DNA of 64,000 bases from Actinoplanes regularis. Lineage in GTDB: Bacteria; Actinomycetota; Actinomycetes; Mycobacteriales; Micromonosporaceae. Below, piece by piece: positions 26,696 through 38,551 of this stretch (the stretch's first letter is position 1; each line of letters opens with the position of its first letter). The stretch is from contig NZ_FZNR01000009.1 in assembly GCF_900188005.1 (NCBI RefSeq), positions 1 through 64,000 on the forward strand, given 5' to 3'. The position numbers and the translations under genes were made by a program. The notes under the pieces were generated by a model that was not told the DNA's origin, made no database searches, and saw only the letters and a list, made by a program, of their open reading frames with translations.

Positions 26696-27142
26696 ATGGC
26701 AGACATCCTGCACCGGGTCGGCGTCAAGGACTCGAACCCGCGGGCGGTGTACGACGCATTGACGACCGTCGACGGCCTCGCCGCCTGGTGGACCAAGGAG
26801 ACGACAGGCAGCGGCGAGACCGGCCGAATGCTGCAGTTCCGGTTCCCGCCGGTCGGCGGATTCGACATGGAGGTCCTGCGGACGCTCCCGGGAGAGCAGG
26901 TCACCTGGAAGGTCGTCGACGGTCCCGACGAATGGATCGGCACCACGATCGACTGGAAGCTGCGCCAGGACGGCGACTACACCATCGTCCTGTTCGAGCA
27001 CCGGGGCTGGAAGGAAGCGGTCGAGTTCATGAACCACTGCAGCACCAAGTGGGCCGCCTACCTGCTCAGCCTCAAGTCCCTGGTGGAGACCGGCAAGGGC
27101 GCGCCGGCGCCGGACGACGTACAGATCAGCGACTGGCACTGA
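26696..27142 (+). CDS. SRPBCC (AHSA1-type) protein, third gene of the operon
   Basis: 148 residues from ATG 26696, with GGAGG about 8 bases upstream. Motifs: ADILHRVGVKDSNPRAVYDALTTVDGLAAWWT, FRFPPVGGFDM, VTWKVVDGPDEWIGTTIDW, HRGWKEAVEFMNHCSTKWAAYL. It is only distantly similar to the SRPBCC protein two genes upstream, so this is an old duplication or an independent recruit. A strong palindromic terminator follows. Confidence 0.9.
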   Translation: MADILHRVGVKDSNPRAVYDALTTVDGLAAWWTKETTGSGETGRMLQFRFPPVGGFDMEVLRTLPGEQVTWKVVDGPDEWIGTTIDWKLRQDGDYTIVLFEHRGWKEAVEFMNHCSTKWAAYLLSLKSLVETGKGAPAPDDVQISDWH

Positions 27143-27157
27143 GCCGTCGGCCGAGGT

Positions 27158-27193
27158 CTCGTGGTGGTTACCCGGCCGGGTAACCACCACGAG
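27158..27193 (+). terminator. Loop-less 36-base perfect palindrome after the SRPBCC operon
   Basis: CTCGTGGTGGTTACCCGG at 27158-27175 is followed immediately by its exact reverse complement (27176-27193). The position 15 bases after the stop suggests a terminator serving both this operon and the converging LLM remnant. Because there is no loop sequence it could alternatively be a protein-binding site. Confidence 0.65.
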
Positions 27194-27212
27194 GCCGAGG
27201 ACGTTCGAGGGT

Positions 27213-27690
27213 TCAGCGAAGCACCAGGTTCTCCAGGTACGACGCGAGGTTGCGGCGGGGACCGGGCGGGCCGTCGCGGGCTCGGCGAGATCGATGTAGA
27301 GGGACTGGGAGAACGGCTTGATCGTGTCGAGGGCCGCGCCGGCCGCGCGCCAGCGATCGACGACAATTCGCTGCTGCTCGACCGGGCGGGGGTACATCAG
27401 CCAGCCGTCACCGTGCTCGGCGATCCACGCCAGGTCCTGACGGCTGTTGCCGGTGATCAACAGGGGGAGACGCGGCCACCGGCCGGCCTGGGGAGCATGC
27501 CGGCGTTCTGGAGGGTGCCGTACGGGGTGTTCAGGGTGGGGAAGTCGTCGGCCCAGAGTCGGCGCATCGCGGCGACCGACGCGCGGAGCAGGGTGCCGCT
27601 GGCGTCGCGGTCCAGTCCGTACGCGGGAAACTCGACGCCGCGGTCGCCGATGGCCGCGCCCATCACCAGCCGTCCGCCGCTGAGCAGGTC
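27213..27690 (-). pseudogene. LLM-class flavin-dependent oxidoreductase, 5'-deleted and frameshifted
   Basis: Three frames together give the C-terminal part of a luciferase-like monooxygenase. The order is DLLSGGRLVMGAAIGDRG and RRLWADDFPTLNTPYGTLQN (to about 27460), then LLITGNSRQDLAWIAEHGDGW and DTIKPFSQSLYIDLAEP (to about 27280), then RRNLASYLENLVLR at the end. At least two frameshifts exist. The N-terminal third is missing and the gene is cut at about 27690, where an unrelated plus-strand transporter remnant begins. Non-functional. Confidence 0.85.
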
Positions 27691-28349
27691 GCGGTCCTGA
27701 TCGCCGCGTTCCTGCTGATCGAGAAGAACACCGCCAAGCCGCTCGTCCGGCTCGGCTTCCTGGGCAACAGCGCCCTGATCGGCGCGGCCCTGGTCGCCGC
27801 CGCGATCCTCGGCACCTACATGAGTTCCAGTTCATCGGCTCGCTCTACCTGCAGGCCTCGCGGGGCTGGAGCCCGCTGGAGATGGCGCTCGGCTTCCTGC
27901 CGTGCGGCGTACTGATCGCGGTCATCGCGCCGCGCGCCGGTGTCCTGCTGGGCAAGGTCGGTGCCCGCTGGATGATGTTCCTCGGCTTCGTCGCCTACAC
28001 GGCGGCCTACCTGCTCTTCCTGCGCATCGACGTCGACTCGGCGTACGCGCCGGTGATCCTGCCGACGCTGCTGCTGATCGGGGTGGCGTTCCCGCTCTCG
28101 TTCACCGGCGCGAACGTGGCCGCCACCAGCGGGGTCGCGCCGGAGGAGCAGGGTCTGGCGGCCGGTGTGCTGCAGACCGGCTACCAGATCGGCGCGGCGC
28201 TCGTACTCGCCGTGGTCACCGCGACGATGGCCGTGCCGGAGGGGGAACAGCCCACGCTCACCGCGTACCACCAGGGAATGTGGGTGATCGCCGGACTGTC
28301 GGTGGTGACCACCCTGGTGGTGGCGCTGCGCTCGCGGGCTGACACCTGA
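27691..28349 (+). pseudogene. MFS (DHA2-type) transporter, 5'-deleted and frameshifted
   Basis: Only the C-terminal half survives: AVLIAAFLLIEKNTAKPLVRLGFL, then IGAALVAAAILGTYMS, then after a one-base loss near 27826 QFIGSLYLQASRGWSPLEMALGF and five further membrane helices, ending VVALRSRADT. The text resembles multidrug exporters of the 14-helix DHA2 group. It begins abruptly at the junction with the LLM remnant. The intact last 150 codons keep good codon bias, so the loss looks recent. Confidence 0.85.
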
Positions 28350-28368
28350 CGCGCGGTTCCGGGACTGC

Positions 28369-29355
28369 TCAGGCCCAGTTGTTGCGTCCGGCGTACCAGC
28401 CGAGCTGCATCCGGCTCTGCACCCCGGCGAGATCCATCAGGTGCCGCAGCCGTCGTTGCAAGGTGCGCAGCGAGAGGTCGAGCTGGGTGGCGACCGCCTG
28501 ATCGGTGAGCCCGGCCAGCAGCAACGCCAGGATCTTGCGGTCCAGCGCGGTCGGCGTGTCCGCCTCCGTGTCCTGGCTCTCCTCGGTGGTCGCACCGTCC
28601 AAGGTGGCGACGTCGAGCGGGTGCGCGTGCCGCCAGACGATCTCGAAGAGCGCGTCCATCGCGGTGAGCAGCCCGGCCCGGTGCAGCAGGACCGCGCCGG
28701 GCTCCTCGCCGGGGACGGCCGTCAGCGGCACGAGGGCGAGTTCGGCGTCGGCCAGCATCAGTTTGATCGGCAGCGACTCGACGACGCGCACCTCGACGCC
28801 CTGGCGCAGCGAGTCGAGGGTCTCGGCGACCACGCCCGGCTCGGCGAGCGCCGGTCGGTCGATCACCACCCGGTAGCGCACACCCTGAGCGACCTGCTGC
28901 GACTCCACCGGGTTGGCGCCCGGCGGCACGGCGACGAAGGGGCTGGTGACGAAGCTGCGAACCTCGTGGCGGGCGGCGTGCTGCACCTGGGCGAACCGAT
29001 GCCGGATCGCCTCGACGCCGGTGACCACCTCGATCAGCTCGCTGATGGTGCGGCCTGCCATCGCCTTGCGGTGCTCCTCGGCAAGGGTGATCAGGGCGAG
29101 CTCGGCGCTGCGCAGCTCCGCCCGCCGTTCACTGATCAGCGCGCCGAGCGCGACCGCCGGCGGGGCCGCCGCGTAGGCGCCGTCCGGAGTGGACTTGACC
29201 AAGCCGTACGCCGTCAGGTGGGCGAGCGCGGCCGCGACCTCGGCCGGAGACAGGTGCAGCGCGCCGGCCAGCTCGGCCGGACCGGCCTGGGCGCGCGCCG
29301 CGAGCGCGCTGTAGACCGCTTCGTGTTCCGGATTCAGGCCCAGCGCGCCCAGCAT
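28369..29355 (-). CDS. TrmB/LuxR-like transcriptional regulator
   Basis: 328 residues from ATG 29355, with GGGAGG upstream. An N-terminal winged HTH (NPEHEAVYSALAARAQAGPAELAGALHLSPAEVAAAL) resembles TrmB; a middle PLD-like region (SELIEVVTGVEAIRHRF) follows; the C-terminus is an HTH (DRKILALLLAGLTDQAVATQLDLSLRTLQRRLRHL) of the LuxR type. Such two-HTH regulators are frequent beside secreted peptidases in actinobacteria. It lies immediately downstream of, and co-directional with, the large subtilase gene, so it may control it. Its own promoter lies in 29356-29492. Confidence 0.83.
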   Translation of the reverse strand: MLGALGLNPEHEAVYSALAARAQAGPAELAGALHLSPAEVAAALAHLTAYGLVKSTPDGAYAAAPPAVALGALISERRAELRSAELALITLAEEHRKAMAGRTISELIEVVTGVEAIRHRFAQVQHAARHEVRSFVTSPFVAVPPGANPVESQQVAQGVRYRVVIDRPALAEPGVVAETLDSLRQGVEVRVVESLPIKLMLADAELALVPLTAVPGEEPGAVLLHRAGLLTAMDALFEIVWRHAHPLDVATLDGATTEESQDTEADTPTALDRKILALLLAGLTDQAVATQLDLSLRTLQRRLRHLMDLAGVQSRMQLGWYAGRNNWA

Positions 29356-29492
29356 CGGTGGTCGCCTCCCCTGCACCCGTAGTCGCGGGGAGAGTATGCG
29401 CCACGGCGGCGCCTCCCGCCCAGCCGCGTCCACTGTAGGGGAAACGGGGACGGGCCCCGGGACGTCGCCGCCCCAGGGCCCTTCGAGCGGTC

Positions 29493-33194
<3,702 letters not shown>

Positions 33195-33283
33195 GTGAAT
33201 GTTTCTATAGGTGCGCCAGGGGCTGGTGAATACCTGGCGGTGGCGGAGTCGCGTCAGGGCACAACTCCGCCACCGCTGGAGGC

Positions 33284-34045
33284 TCAGCCATTCCCGGAAA
33301 GCCTGCGGCGCAGCGCGGCCGGTGGAGAACCGGTCTCGTCACGGACCGCCCGGGTCATGTGCGCCTGGTCGGCGAATCCGGCCCGGACCGCGACCGCGGC
33401 AAGCCCGGCAGCCCGGTCGGTGACCAACTCGTCGATCGCCGCACGAACCCGCAGGCGGCGCCGGTACGCACTCAACGTGCACCCGGTGACCTGCCGGAAC
33501 GAGCGGGACAGGTACCACGGGGACCAGCCGGCGGAGGCGGCGAGCGCGGTCAGGCCCAGGCCCGGATCGGTGTGCAGCAGCTCACGCACACCCTCGACCG
33601 CCGGATGCGCCGGCCGGGTCACCCGGGACGCCGGCAGCAACGCGGCGACCAACTCCCCCACCAGGTCCGCCCGGTCGCCCGGCAGCGCCGCCACCAGGCG
33701 GCGATGGATCAGGTCGGCCGCGGCGGAGACGTGCACCGGGCCGGCGTGCGCGAACCGGTCGGCGAGCTCCGGCGGGATCCGCAGCGAGGTGCACACGTCT
33801 CCCCCGCCGGGATGGCTGATCCGCTGGGTCTCCCCGGGACGCTGCAGGTAGCCCGTGGTGACGTCGGCCAGGGCGGCCCGGCCGTCGGCCTGACGGACGA
33901 ACACCCCGCGCCGCACCAGCACGACCGCGGCGGCGGTCACCGGCTCCTCGGCGCCGTGCCCACCGGAGCAGCGCACCGCGGTGAGGCCGGCCCATCCGGC
34001 CGGCTCGGTCCGCTCGGAGATCACCAGCGCCTGGAAGTCCAGCAT
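33284..34045 (-). CDS. AraC-family transcriptional regulator
   Basis: 253 residues from ATG 34045; an upstream in-frame extension is possible but lacks a ribosome-binding site. The N-terminus is a cupin-like sensor (GYLQRPGETQRISHPGGGDVCTSL). The C-terminus holds the two AraC HTHs: GLTALAASAGWSPWYLSRSFRQVTGCTLSAYRRRLRVRAAI and LAAVAVRAGFADQAHMTRAVRDETGSPPAALRR. It is divergent from the gene at 34119 (73-base interval), which is the likeliest target besides itself. Confidence 0.9.
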   Translation of the reverse strand: MLDFQALVISERTEPAGWAGLTAVRCSGGHGAEEPVTAAAVVLVRRGVFVRQADGRAALADVTTGYLQRPGETQRISHPGGGDVCTSLRIPPELADRFAHAGPVHVSAAADLIHRRLVAALPGDRADLVGELVAALLPASRVTRPAHPAVEGVRELLHTDPGLGLTALAASAGWSPWYLSRSFRQVTGCTLSAYRRRLRVRAAIDELVTDRAAGLAAVAVRAGFADQAHMTRAVRDETGSPPAALRRRLSGNG

Positions 34046-34118
34046 GGACCGAACGTAGCCCTGGGGTACGACAAGAACGTTCAAGACCGGGACGGGGGTG
34101 TACGGGCAGGGTGGACGC

Positions 34119-34628
34119 ATGACACTTCTCGATGAACTCGGAGCCGACCGGCCGTACCAGGGCGAGGAGAAAGCTCTTGATCTTTATGGCCGGCTGGTGG
34201 GCACCTGGGACGTCGTCGACCGCAGCCGGCGACCCGACGGCGAGTGGGTCACCGGGACCGTGGTGTGGACGTTCGGCTGGGTGCTGGCCGGTCGCGCCGT
34301 CCAGGACGTCATGTGGTTCACCACGCCCGGCCCGGACGGATACCCGCTGCGCACGACGGGCAGCACGATGCGCCTCTACGACCCGGCCACGGACCACTGG
34401 CACATCGTCTGGTTCTCCCCGCAGGGCTGGACCAAGACGCTGACCGGCCGCCCGGGCGACGACGGCGACATCCACCAGGAGGGCCGTCTGGACGACGGCA
34501 CGATCGTCCGCTGGCTCTTCACGGAGCTGACCGAATCGAGTTTCCGCTGGCTGGGCTACATCTCCACGGATGACGGCGAAACGTGGGACCTGGAGCAGGA
34601 GATGCTGGCCCGCCGCCGGCCGGACTGA
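34119..34628 (+). CDS. Conserved hypothetical protein (DUF1579-like), target of divergent AraC regulator
   Basis: 169 residues. The sequence GRLVGTWDVVDRSRRPDGEWVTGTVVWTFGWVLAGRAVQDVMW, followed by GSTMRLYDPATDHWHIVWFSP, has the beta-barrel repetition of DUF1579/calycin-like proteins, in which alternating strands enclose a small ligand. No catalytic residues can be assigned. The start is ATG with weak ribosome-binding context. The divergent AraC gene suggests inducible expression. Confidence 0.7.
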   Translation: MTLLDELGADRPYQGEEKALDLYGRLVGTWDVVDRSRRPDGEWVTGTVVWTFGWVLAGRAVQDVMWFTTPGPDGYPLRTTGSTMRLYDPATDHWHIVWFSPQGWTKTLTGRPGDDGDIHQEGRLDDGTIVRWLFTELTESSFRWLGYISTDDGETWDLEQEMLARRRPD

Positions 34629-34633
34629 CGCCT

Positions 34634-35300
34634 TCAGCCCGGCAGCACCACGGCACGGACCGCGTCGGCGAAGCGCCGGTTACGGACCATCTCCCCCAGC
34701 GGGATACCGGCGGTCGTCCCGACGCTTCGTGGTGAGCTCCCGGTAGTGCGCGGTGGCGTGCGGCTCACCGAGGAACATCGCGGCGTACGCCCGGGTCAGC
34801 TGCCCCCCGGTTGACCACCCGCGTCTTCTCCACCTCCGGCCGGGTCGCGTACTGCTTGGAGCGCCGCTCGTACCAGAGGCGATGCGGGGCCGGATGCGCC
34901 GCGGACCACTGCTCGAGACTCCGATGGAAGTCCTCCCGGACCGAGAGCTCCTCCTCGCTGACCGCGGTCTGCCGGTTGGTGGCGGCGATGATCCCGGTGA
35001 TCACGGCCGGAAGGAGCCCGAAGAGCGACTGCTCGACACCGGGCATCCGGGGCAGGGCCAGCTTCTTGGGCATCTCGAAGTTCGCCGCCACGGCCTGGCT
35101 GGCCCGGCGGTACAGCTCGCACAATTCGTCCCGGGTCACGCAGCGCACCTCGACCGAGTCGAAACGCTCCGAGCGCATCAGGGTCTTCGGTGGATCAGCA
35201 CGGCGATCTGGTTGCCGGTGGTGGCGTACCGGACGTGCAGCCGCGTTCGCCCGCCGGAGAACTTCGCGATGTTCGAGTAGCCCGCGTCCAGGCACCCCCG
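34634..35300 (-). pseudogene. Multiply frameshifted gene of unknown function
   Basis: Coding-quality protein sequence appears in different minus-strand frames in a consistent order: YSNIAKFSGGRTRLHVRYAT and TGNQIAVLIHRRP (right), RSERFDSVEVRCVTRDELCE and SLFGLLPAVITGIIAATNRQT (middle, about 35185-34820), GQLTRAYAAMFLGEPHATAHY (about 34810), then GEMVRNRRFADAVRAVVLPG ending at 34634. At least three frame changes are needed. No family was recognised. The 5' end is uncertain. It fills the gap before the ArsR operon. Confidence 0.65.
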
Positions 35301-35391
35301 ACATCGCCTGATCAACCGACCGGCAGCTTCGCCGTTCGCCCGACGGAACCTCGCCCCACCAGGGACGCTTACCCGGTCGAGGGAACCGGGA

Positions 35392-35421
35392 TTGACATGT
35401 GACCGGATGGTCACATAACTT
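35392..35421 (+). promoter_or_regulatory. ArsR-operon promoter with operator filling the -35/-10 spacer
   Basis: -35 TTGACA (35392-35397, full consensus), then an 18-base spacer that is exactly the palindrome TGTGACCGGATGGTCACA (35398-35415), then -10 TAACTT (35416-35421), then 6 bases to the ATG at 35428. The layout is identical to the VOC-operon promoter at 25757-25786 but with a different operator sequence. A leaderless transcript is predicted, repressed by the ArsR it encodes. Confidence 0.78.
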
Positions 35422-35427
35422 TGCGTC

Positions 35428-35748
35428 ATGACGGACGACGATCGGGTGTTCAAGGCCTTGGCCGACCCGAGCCGTCGCTTTCTGCTCGACCTGCTCTTCG
35501 CGCGTGACGGCCGCACGCTCACCGAGCTGGAGTCGGAGCTGGAGATGACGCGGTTCGGTGTCGCCAAGCACTTGCGGGTGCTCGAGGAGGCGGGACTCGT
35601 CGTCACACGCCGGTCGGGGCGGGAGAAGTTGCACTTCCTCAACCCGGTGCCGATCCGGCAGATCCACGACCGGTGGATCGACAAGTACACCGAGCACCAG
35701 ATCACCACCCTCATCGATCTCAAGCGCACGCTGGAGGAAGAGTCATGA
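35428..35748 (+). CDS. ArsR-family transcriptional regulator
   Basis: 106 residues: VFKALADPSRRFLLDLLFARDG, TLTELESELEMTRFGVAKHLRVLEEAGLV, RRSGREKLHFLNPVPI. No metal-binding cysteines. It is the first gene of a two-gene operon; the SRPBCC start overlaps its stop (ATGA). Predicted leaderless mRNA and direct autorepression through the spacer palindrome at 35398-35415. Confidence 0.93.
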   Translation: MTDDDRVFKALADPSRRFLLDLLFARDGRTLTELESELEMTRFGVAKHLRVLEEAGLVVTRRSGREKLHFLNPVPIRQIHDRWIDKYTEHQITTLIDLKRTLEEES

Positions 35749-36251
35749 CCGAGACCAAGGTGTTCCGCATCTGGATCAAGTCGACCCCGGAGAAGATCTG
35801 GCAGGCGATCACCGATCCGGAGTGGAACGCGAAGTACGGTTACGCGGCCCCGCAGTACTTCGAGCTCAAGAAGGGCGGCAAGTACCACTCCACCGCCACC
35901 CAGGGCATGAAGGACTACGCCTCGGCGAACGGCTTCGAGCTGCCGGACCCGATCCTGGACGGCGAGGTGCTGGAGGCCGAGGCCCCGCGCCGGCTGGTGC
36001 AGAGCTGGCGGATGCTGATGGACCCGAACACCGCGGCCGAGGGCTTCACCACGCTCACCTACGAGATCGAGGACTCGGCGCCGGGCGTCTGCCGGGTCAC
36101 CATCACCCACGACGTGACCAACGCGCCGGCGGTCGCGACCATGGTGTCCGGCACCACGGACGCGGCGGCCGAGGGTGGCGGCGGCTGGGCCTGGGTCCTC
36201 AGCGACCTCAAGTCGCTGCTGGAGACCGGGAAGATCCTGGCCGACGCCTGA
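35745..36251 (+). CDS. SRPBCC (AHSA1-type) protein
   Basis: 168 residues: TKVFRIWIKSTPEKIWQAITDPEWNAKYGY, RRLVQSWRMLMDPNTAAEGFTTLTYEIED, WAWVLSDLKSLLETGK. It is a helix-grip ligand-binding fold coupled to the ArsR gene in front. This pairing suggests the SRPBCC protein handles the compound sensed by the pathway, although the ligand is unknown. A hairpin terminator follows 9 bases after the stop. Confidence 0.92.
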   Translation: MTETKVFRIWIKSTPEKIWQAITDPEWNAKYGYAAPQYFELKKGGKYHSTATQGMKDYASANGFELPDPILDGEVLEAEAPRRLVQSWRMLMDPNTAAEGFTTLTYEIEDSAPGVCRVTITHDVTNAPAVATMVSGTTDAAAEGGGGWAWVLSDLKSLLETGKILADA

Positions 36252-36260
36252 CCGGCGACC

Positions 36261-36288
36261 GAGCGGCCCCGCGAGAGCGGGGCCGCTC
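36261..36288 (+). terminator. Terminator of the ArsR-SRPBCC operon
   Basis: A perfect 12-base-pair stem (GAGCGGCCCCGC with GCGGGGCCGCTC) closes on a GAGA tetraloop, 9 bases after the SRPBCC stop. No U-tract. Confidence 0.8.
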
Positions 36289-36304
36289 GGCTAGATTCCG
36301 CCCC

Positions 36305-36439
36305 ATGGCCGTGTTCTGGTTCGCACTTCTCGGACTGGGAATATCGATGATCCTCGCGGCGATCTGGCTCTCCGTCCGGGACCGACGCCGCGCGGGGCCG
36401 GACTCGACGGGCCGCCATCGGGGACCGGAGGGGTCCTGA
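36305..36439 (+). CDS. Single-helix small membrane protein
   Basis: 44 residues. One transmembrane helix (VFWFALLGLGISMILAAIWL) is followed by a basic cytoplasmic tail (RDRRRAGPDSTGRHRG). The ATG lies 16 bases after the terminator and 12 bases separate its stop from the GntR start. Codon use is normal. No ribosome-binding site is obvious. Function unknown. Confidence 0.45.
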   Translation: MAVFWFALLGLGISMILAAIWLSVRDRRRAGPDSTGRHRGPEGS

Positions 36440-36451
36440 CAGACTGGACCC

Positions 36452-37087
36452 GTGAGTGACGGGGAGTTGACGGCGTACAGTCTCGTCGAACTCGCCGTCG
36501 ACCGGCTGCGGCGGGACATCCTGAGCGGGCGCAACGATCCGGGCGAACGACTGGTCGAGGAGCAGCTGACCAAGCGCCTCGGGATCAGCCGGGCCCCGCT
36601 GCGCGAGGCGATGCGCCTGCTGGCCGAGCAGGGGCTGGTCGAGCACATCCCGCGGCGTGGCGCCCGGGTGGCCACCCTCTCCGACGATGACGTCCGTGAA
36701 CTGTACGAGGTCCGCGACGTGCTGGAACGGCACGCGGTCACCACCACGGGCGAGCATCGGGACCTGCTGCGACTCCGGTCCGCACTGGACACGATCCGCG
36801 CGGCCACCGACGCCGGCGACCGGCCGGCGCTGGCCGACGCACACCGCCGGTTCCACGTCGAGGTGGTCGCGCTCAGCGGCAACCGGCAGCTAACCGCGCT
36901 GTACGAGACGATCCTGGTGCGGATTCAGCTGTACATGGCGGTGAACATGCGCCGCGAGGCGGAGACGGCCCGCGCCTCCGACGGCGTGCACCGGCACGAG
37001 CGCCTCTTCGCCGCCGTCGAGCGCGGGGACACCGCGGAGATCCTCACCGCGCTGAGCGCGCACGGGGCCCGCACCTACCTCTCCTAG
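36452..37087 (+). CDS. GntR-family (FadR/FCD subgroup) transcriptional regulator
   Basis: 211 residues, GTG start. The N-terminal winged HTH is LVELAVDRLRRDILSGRNDPGERLVEEQLTKRLGISRAPLREAMRLLAEQGLV. The C-terminal FCD domain has the metal/ligand residues (DVRELYEVRDVLERHAV, DAHRRFHVEVVALSGN, HRHERLFAAVERGD). It immediately precedes the amidohydrolase/permease operon on the same strand, with a 109-base gap, so it is the probable local repressor. A TGTCGACA palindrome at 37141-37148 in that gap is a candidate half of its operator. Confidence 0.9.
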   Translation: MSDGELTAYSLVELAVDRLRRDILSGRNDPGERLVEEQLTKRLGISRAPLREAMRLLAEQGLVEHIPRRGARVATLSDDDVRELYEVRDVLERHAVTTTGEHRDLLRLRSALDTIRAATDAGDRPALADAHRRFHVEVVALSGNRQLTALYETILVRIQLYMAVNMRREAETARASDGVHRHERLFAAVERGDTAEILTALSAHGARTYLS

Positions 37088-37196
37088 ATCACTCCGGGAA
37101 ACCCCTCCGTTACACAGAGCGGAACTCGTCGAAACAGAACTGTCGACAATCGACGGCATGGCGTAAAGCTGAACGGCTGTCGAAGGGACGACATCC

Positions 37197-37889
37197 ATGA
37201 CCGCGACGATCGGGCCCGTGCGGGCCGACCCCTATCCCTGGCCCTACGACGGCGCGGCGCCGGTGAACCGCACCGCGCTGATCTGCGTCGACTGGCAGAC
37301 CGACTTCTGCGGGCCGGGCGGCTACGTCGACGCGATGGGCTACGACATCGAGCTCACCCGCGCCGGGTTGCCGGCCACCGCCAAGCTCCTGCAGCACGTC
37401 CGAGACCTGGGCATGCTGGTCGTCCACACCCGCGAGGGACATGATCCGGACCTCTCCGACCTGCCGGCCAACAAGCGCTGGCGATCGGCCCGGATCGGCG
37501 CCGAGATCGGCGGCCCGGGTCCGTGCGGCCGGATTCTGATCAAGGGCGAACCGGGTTGGGAGATCGTTCCCGAGGTGGCCCCGGCGCCCGGCGAGGTGAT
37601 CGTCGACAAACCCGGCAAGGGCGCGTTCTACGCCACTAACCTTGACCTGGTGCTGCGCACGCACGGCATCACCCACCTGATCCTGACCGGCATCACCACC
37701 GACGTCTGTGTGCACACCACCATGCGGGAGGCCAACGACCGCGGGTACGAGTGCCTGATCCTGAGCGACTGCACGGGCGCCACCGATCCGGCCAACCACG
37801 CCGCCGCACTGCACATGGTCACCATGCAGGGCGGCGTCTTCGGCTGCGTCGCCACCTCGGACGACGTGATCGCGGCGACGGAGGGCTGA
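37197..37889 (+). CDS. Isochorismatase-family amidohydrolase, biuret-hydrolase-like
   Basis: 230 residues. The cysteine-hydrolase triad is visible: Asp in ICVDWQTDFCGPGG, Lys in IVDKPGKGAFYATNLD and Cys in ITTDVCVHTTMREANDRGYE. The text around the triad resembles the biuret hydrolase/ureidoacrylate group rather than true isochorismatases. It is the first gene of the catabolic operon, 3 bases before the second, related hydrolase. The predicted reaction is deamination of a small ureide such as biuret; exact substrate unproven. Confidence 0.83.
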   Translation: MTATIGPVRADPYPWPYDGAAPVNRTALICVDWQTDFCGPGGYVDAMGYDIELTRAGLPATAKLLQHVRDLGMLVVHTREGHDPDLSDLPANKRWRSARIGAEIGGPGPCGRILIKGEPGWEIVPEVAPAPGEVIVDKPGKGAFYATNLDLVLRTHGITHLILTGITTDVCVHTTMREANDRGYECLILSDCTGATDPANHAAALHMVTMQGGVFGCVATSDDVIAATEG

Positions 37890-37892
37890 GCG

Positions 37893-38549
37893 ATGCCGAC
37901 CGTCGAAGCCGATCCCGGCCCCTTCTCCTTCGCTCCGGAAAGCACCGCGCTGCTGGTCATCGACATGCAGCGGGACTTCCTGCTGCCCGGCGGCTTCGGC
38001 GAGAGCCTGGGCAACGACGTCGCCCAGCTGCGATGCACGATCGAGCCGCTGACGGCGCTGCTGGCAGCCGGGCGAGCCGCCGGGTTGAAAATCATCCACA
38101 CCCGCGAAGGCCACCTGCCCGATCTGTCGGACTGTCCTCCGGCCAAACTGCGACGCGGGCCGATGATCGGCAAGGAGGGCCCGTTCGGCAGGATCCTGAT
38201 CCGCGGCGAGTACGGCCACGACATCATCGACGAGCTCCGGCCGGAGGCGGGCGAGCCGGTCGTCGACAAGCCCGGCAAGGGCGCGTTCTACGCGACGGAT
38301 CTTTCCAAGATCCTCGACAACGACGGCATCAAGTCTCTGATCGTCACGGGGGTCACAACCGAGGTGTGCGTGCACACCACGGTCCGTGAGGCGAACGACC
38401 GCGGCTACGAGTGTCTCGTGATCAAAGACTGTGTCGGTTCCTACTTCCCCGAGTTCCAGCGTGTCGGCCTGCGGATGATCGCCGCTCAGGGCGGGATCTT
38501 CGGCTGGGTCGCGGATTCCCCCGCAGTGATCGCCGCCCTTCAGGAGTAG
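37893..38549 (+). CDS. Second isochorismatase-family amidohydrolase (biuret/triuret-hydrolase-like)
   Basis: 218 residues. Triad: Asp in LLVIDMQRDFLLPGGFG, Lys in VVDKPGKGAFYATDLS, Cys in VTTEVCVHTTVREANDRGYECLVIKDC. It is clearly paralogous to the preceding gene (shared DKPGKGAFYAT and HTTxREANDRGYECL blocks) but differs in the lid region (PPAKLRRGPMIGKEGPFG). Two such hydrolases in tandem recall triuret hydrolase plus biuret hydrolase, which act in sequence. The end overlaps the ribosome-binding site of the permease. Confidence 0.83.
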   Translation: MPTVEADPGPFSFAPESTALLVIDMQRDFLLPGGFGESLGNDVAQLRCTIEPLTALLAAGRAAGLKIIHTREGHLPDLSDCPPAKLRRGPMIGKEGPFGRILIRGEYGHDIIDELRPEAGEPVVDKPGKGAFYATDLSKILDNDGIKSLIVTGVTTEVCVHTTVREANDRGYECLVIKDCVGSYFPEFQRVGLRMIAAQGGIFGWVADSPAVIAALQE

Positions 38550-38551
38550 AC

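Noticed and set aside
36305-36439. Fusion of this frame to the long open frame starting at 35558
   Set aside because: That longer frame is a shadow of the ArsR/SRPBCC genes and crosses a terminator. Only the last 44 codons look genuine.
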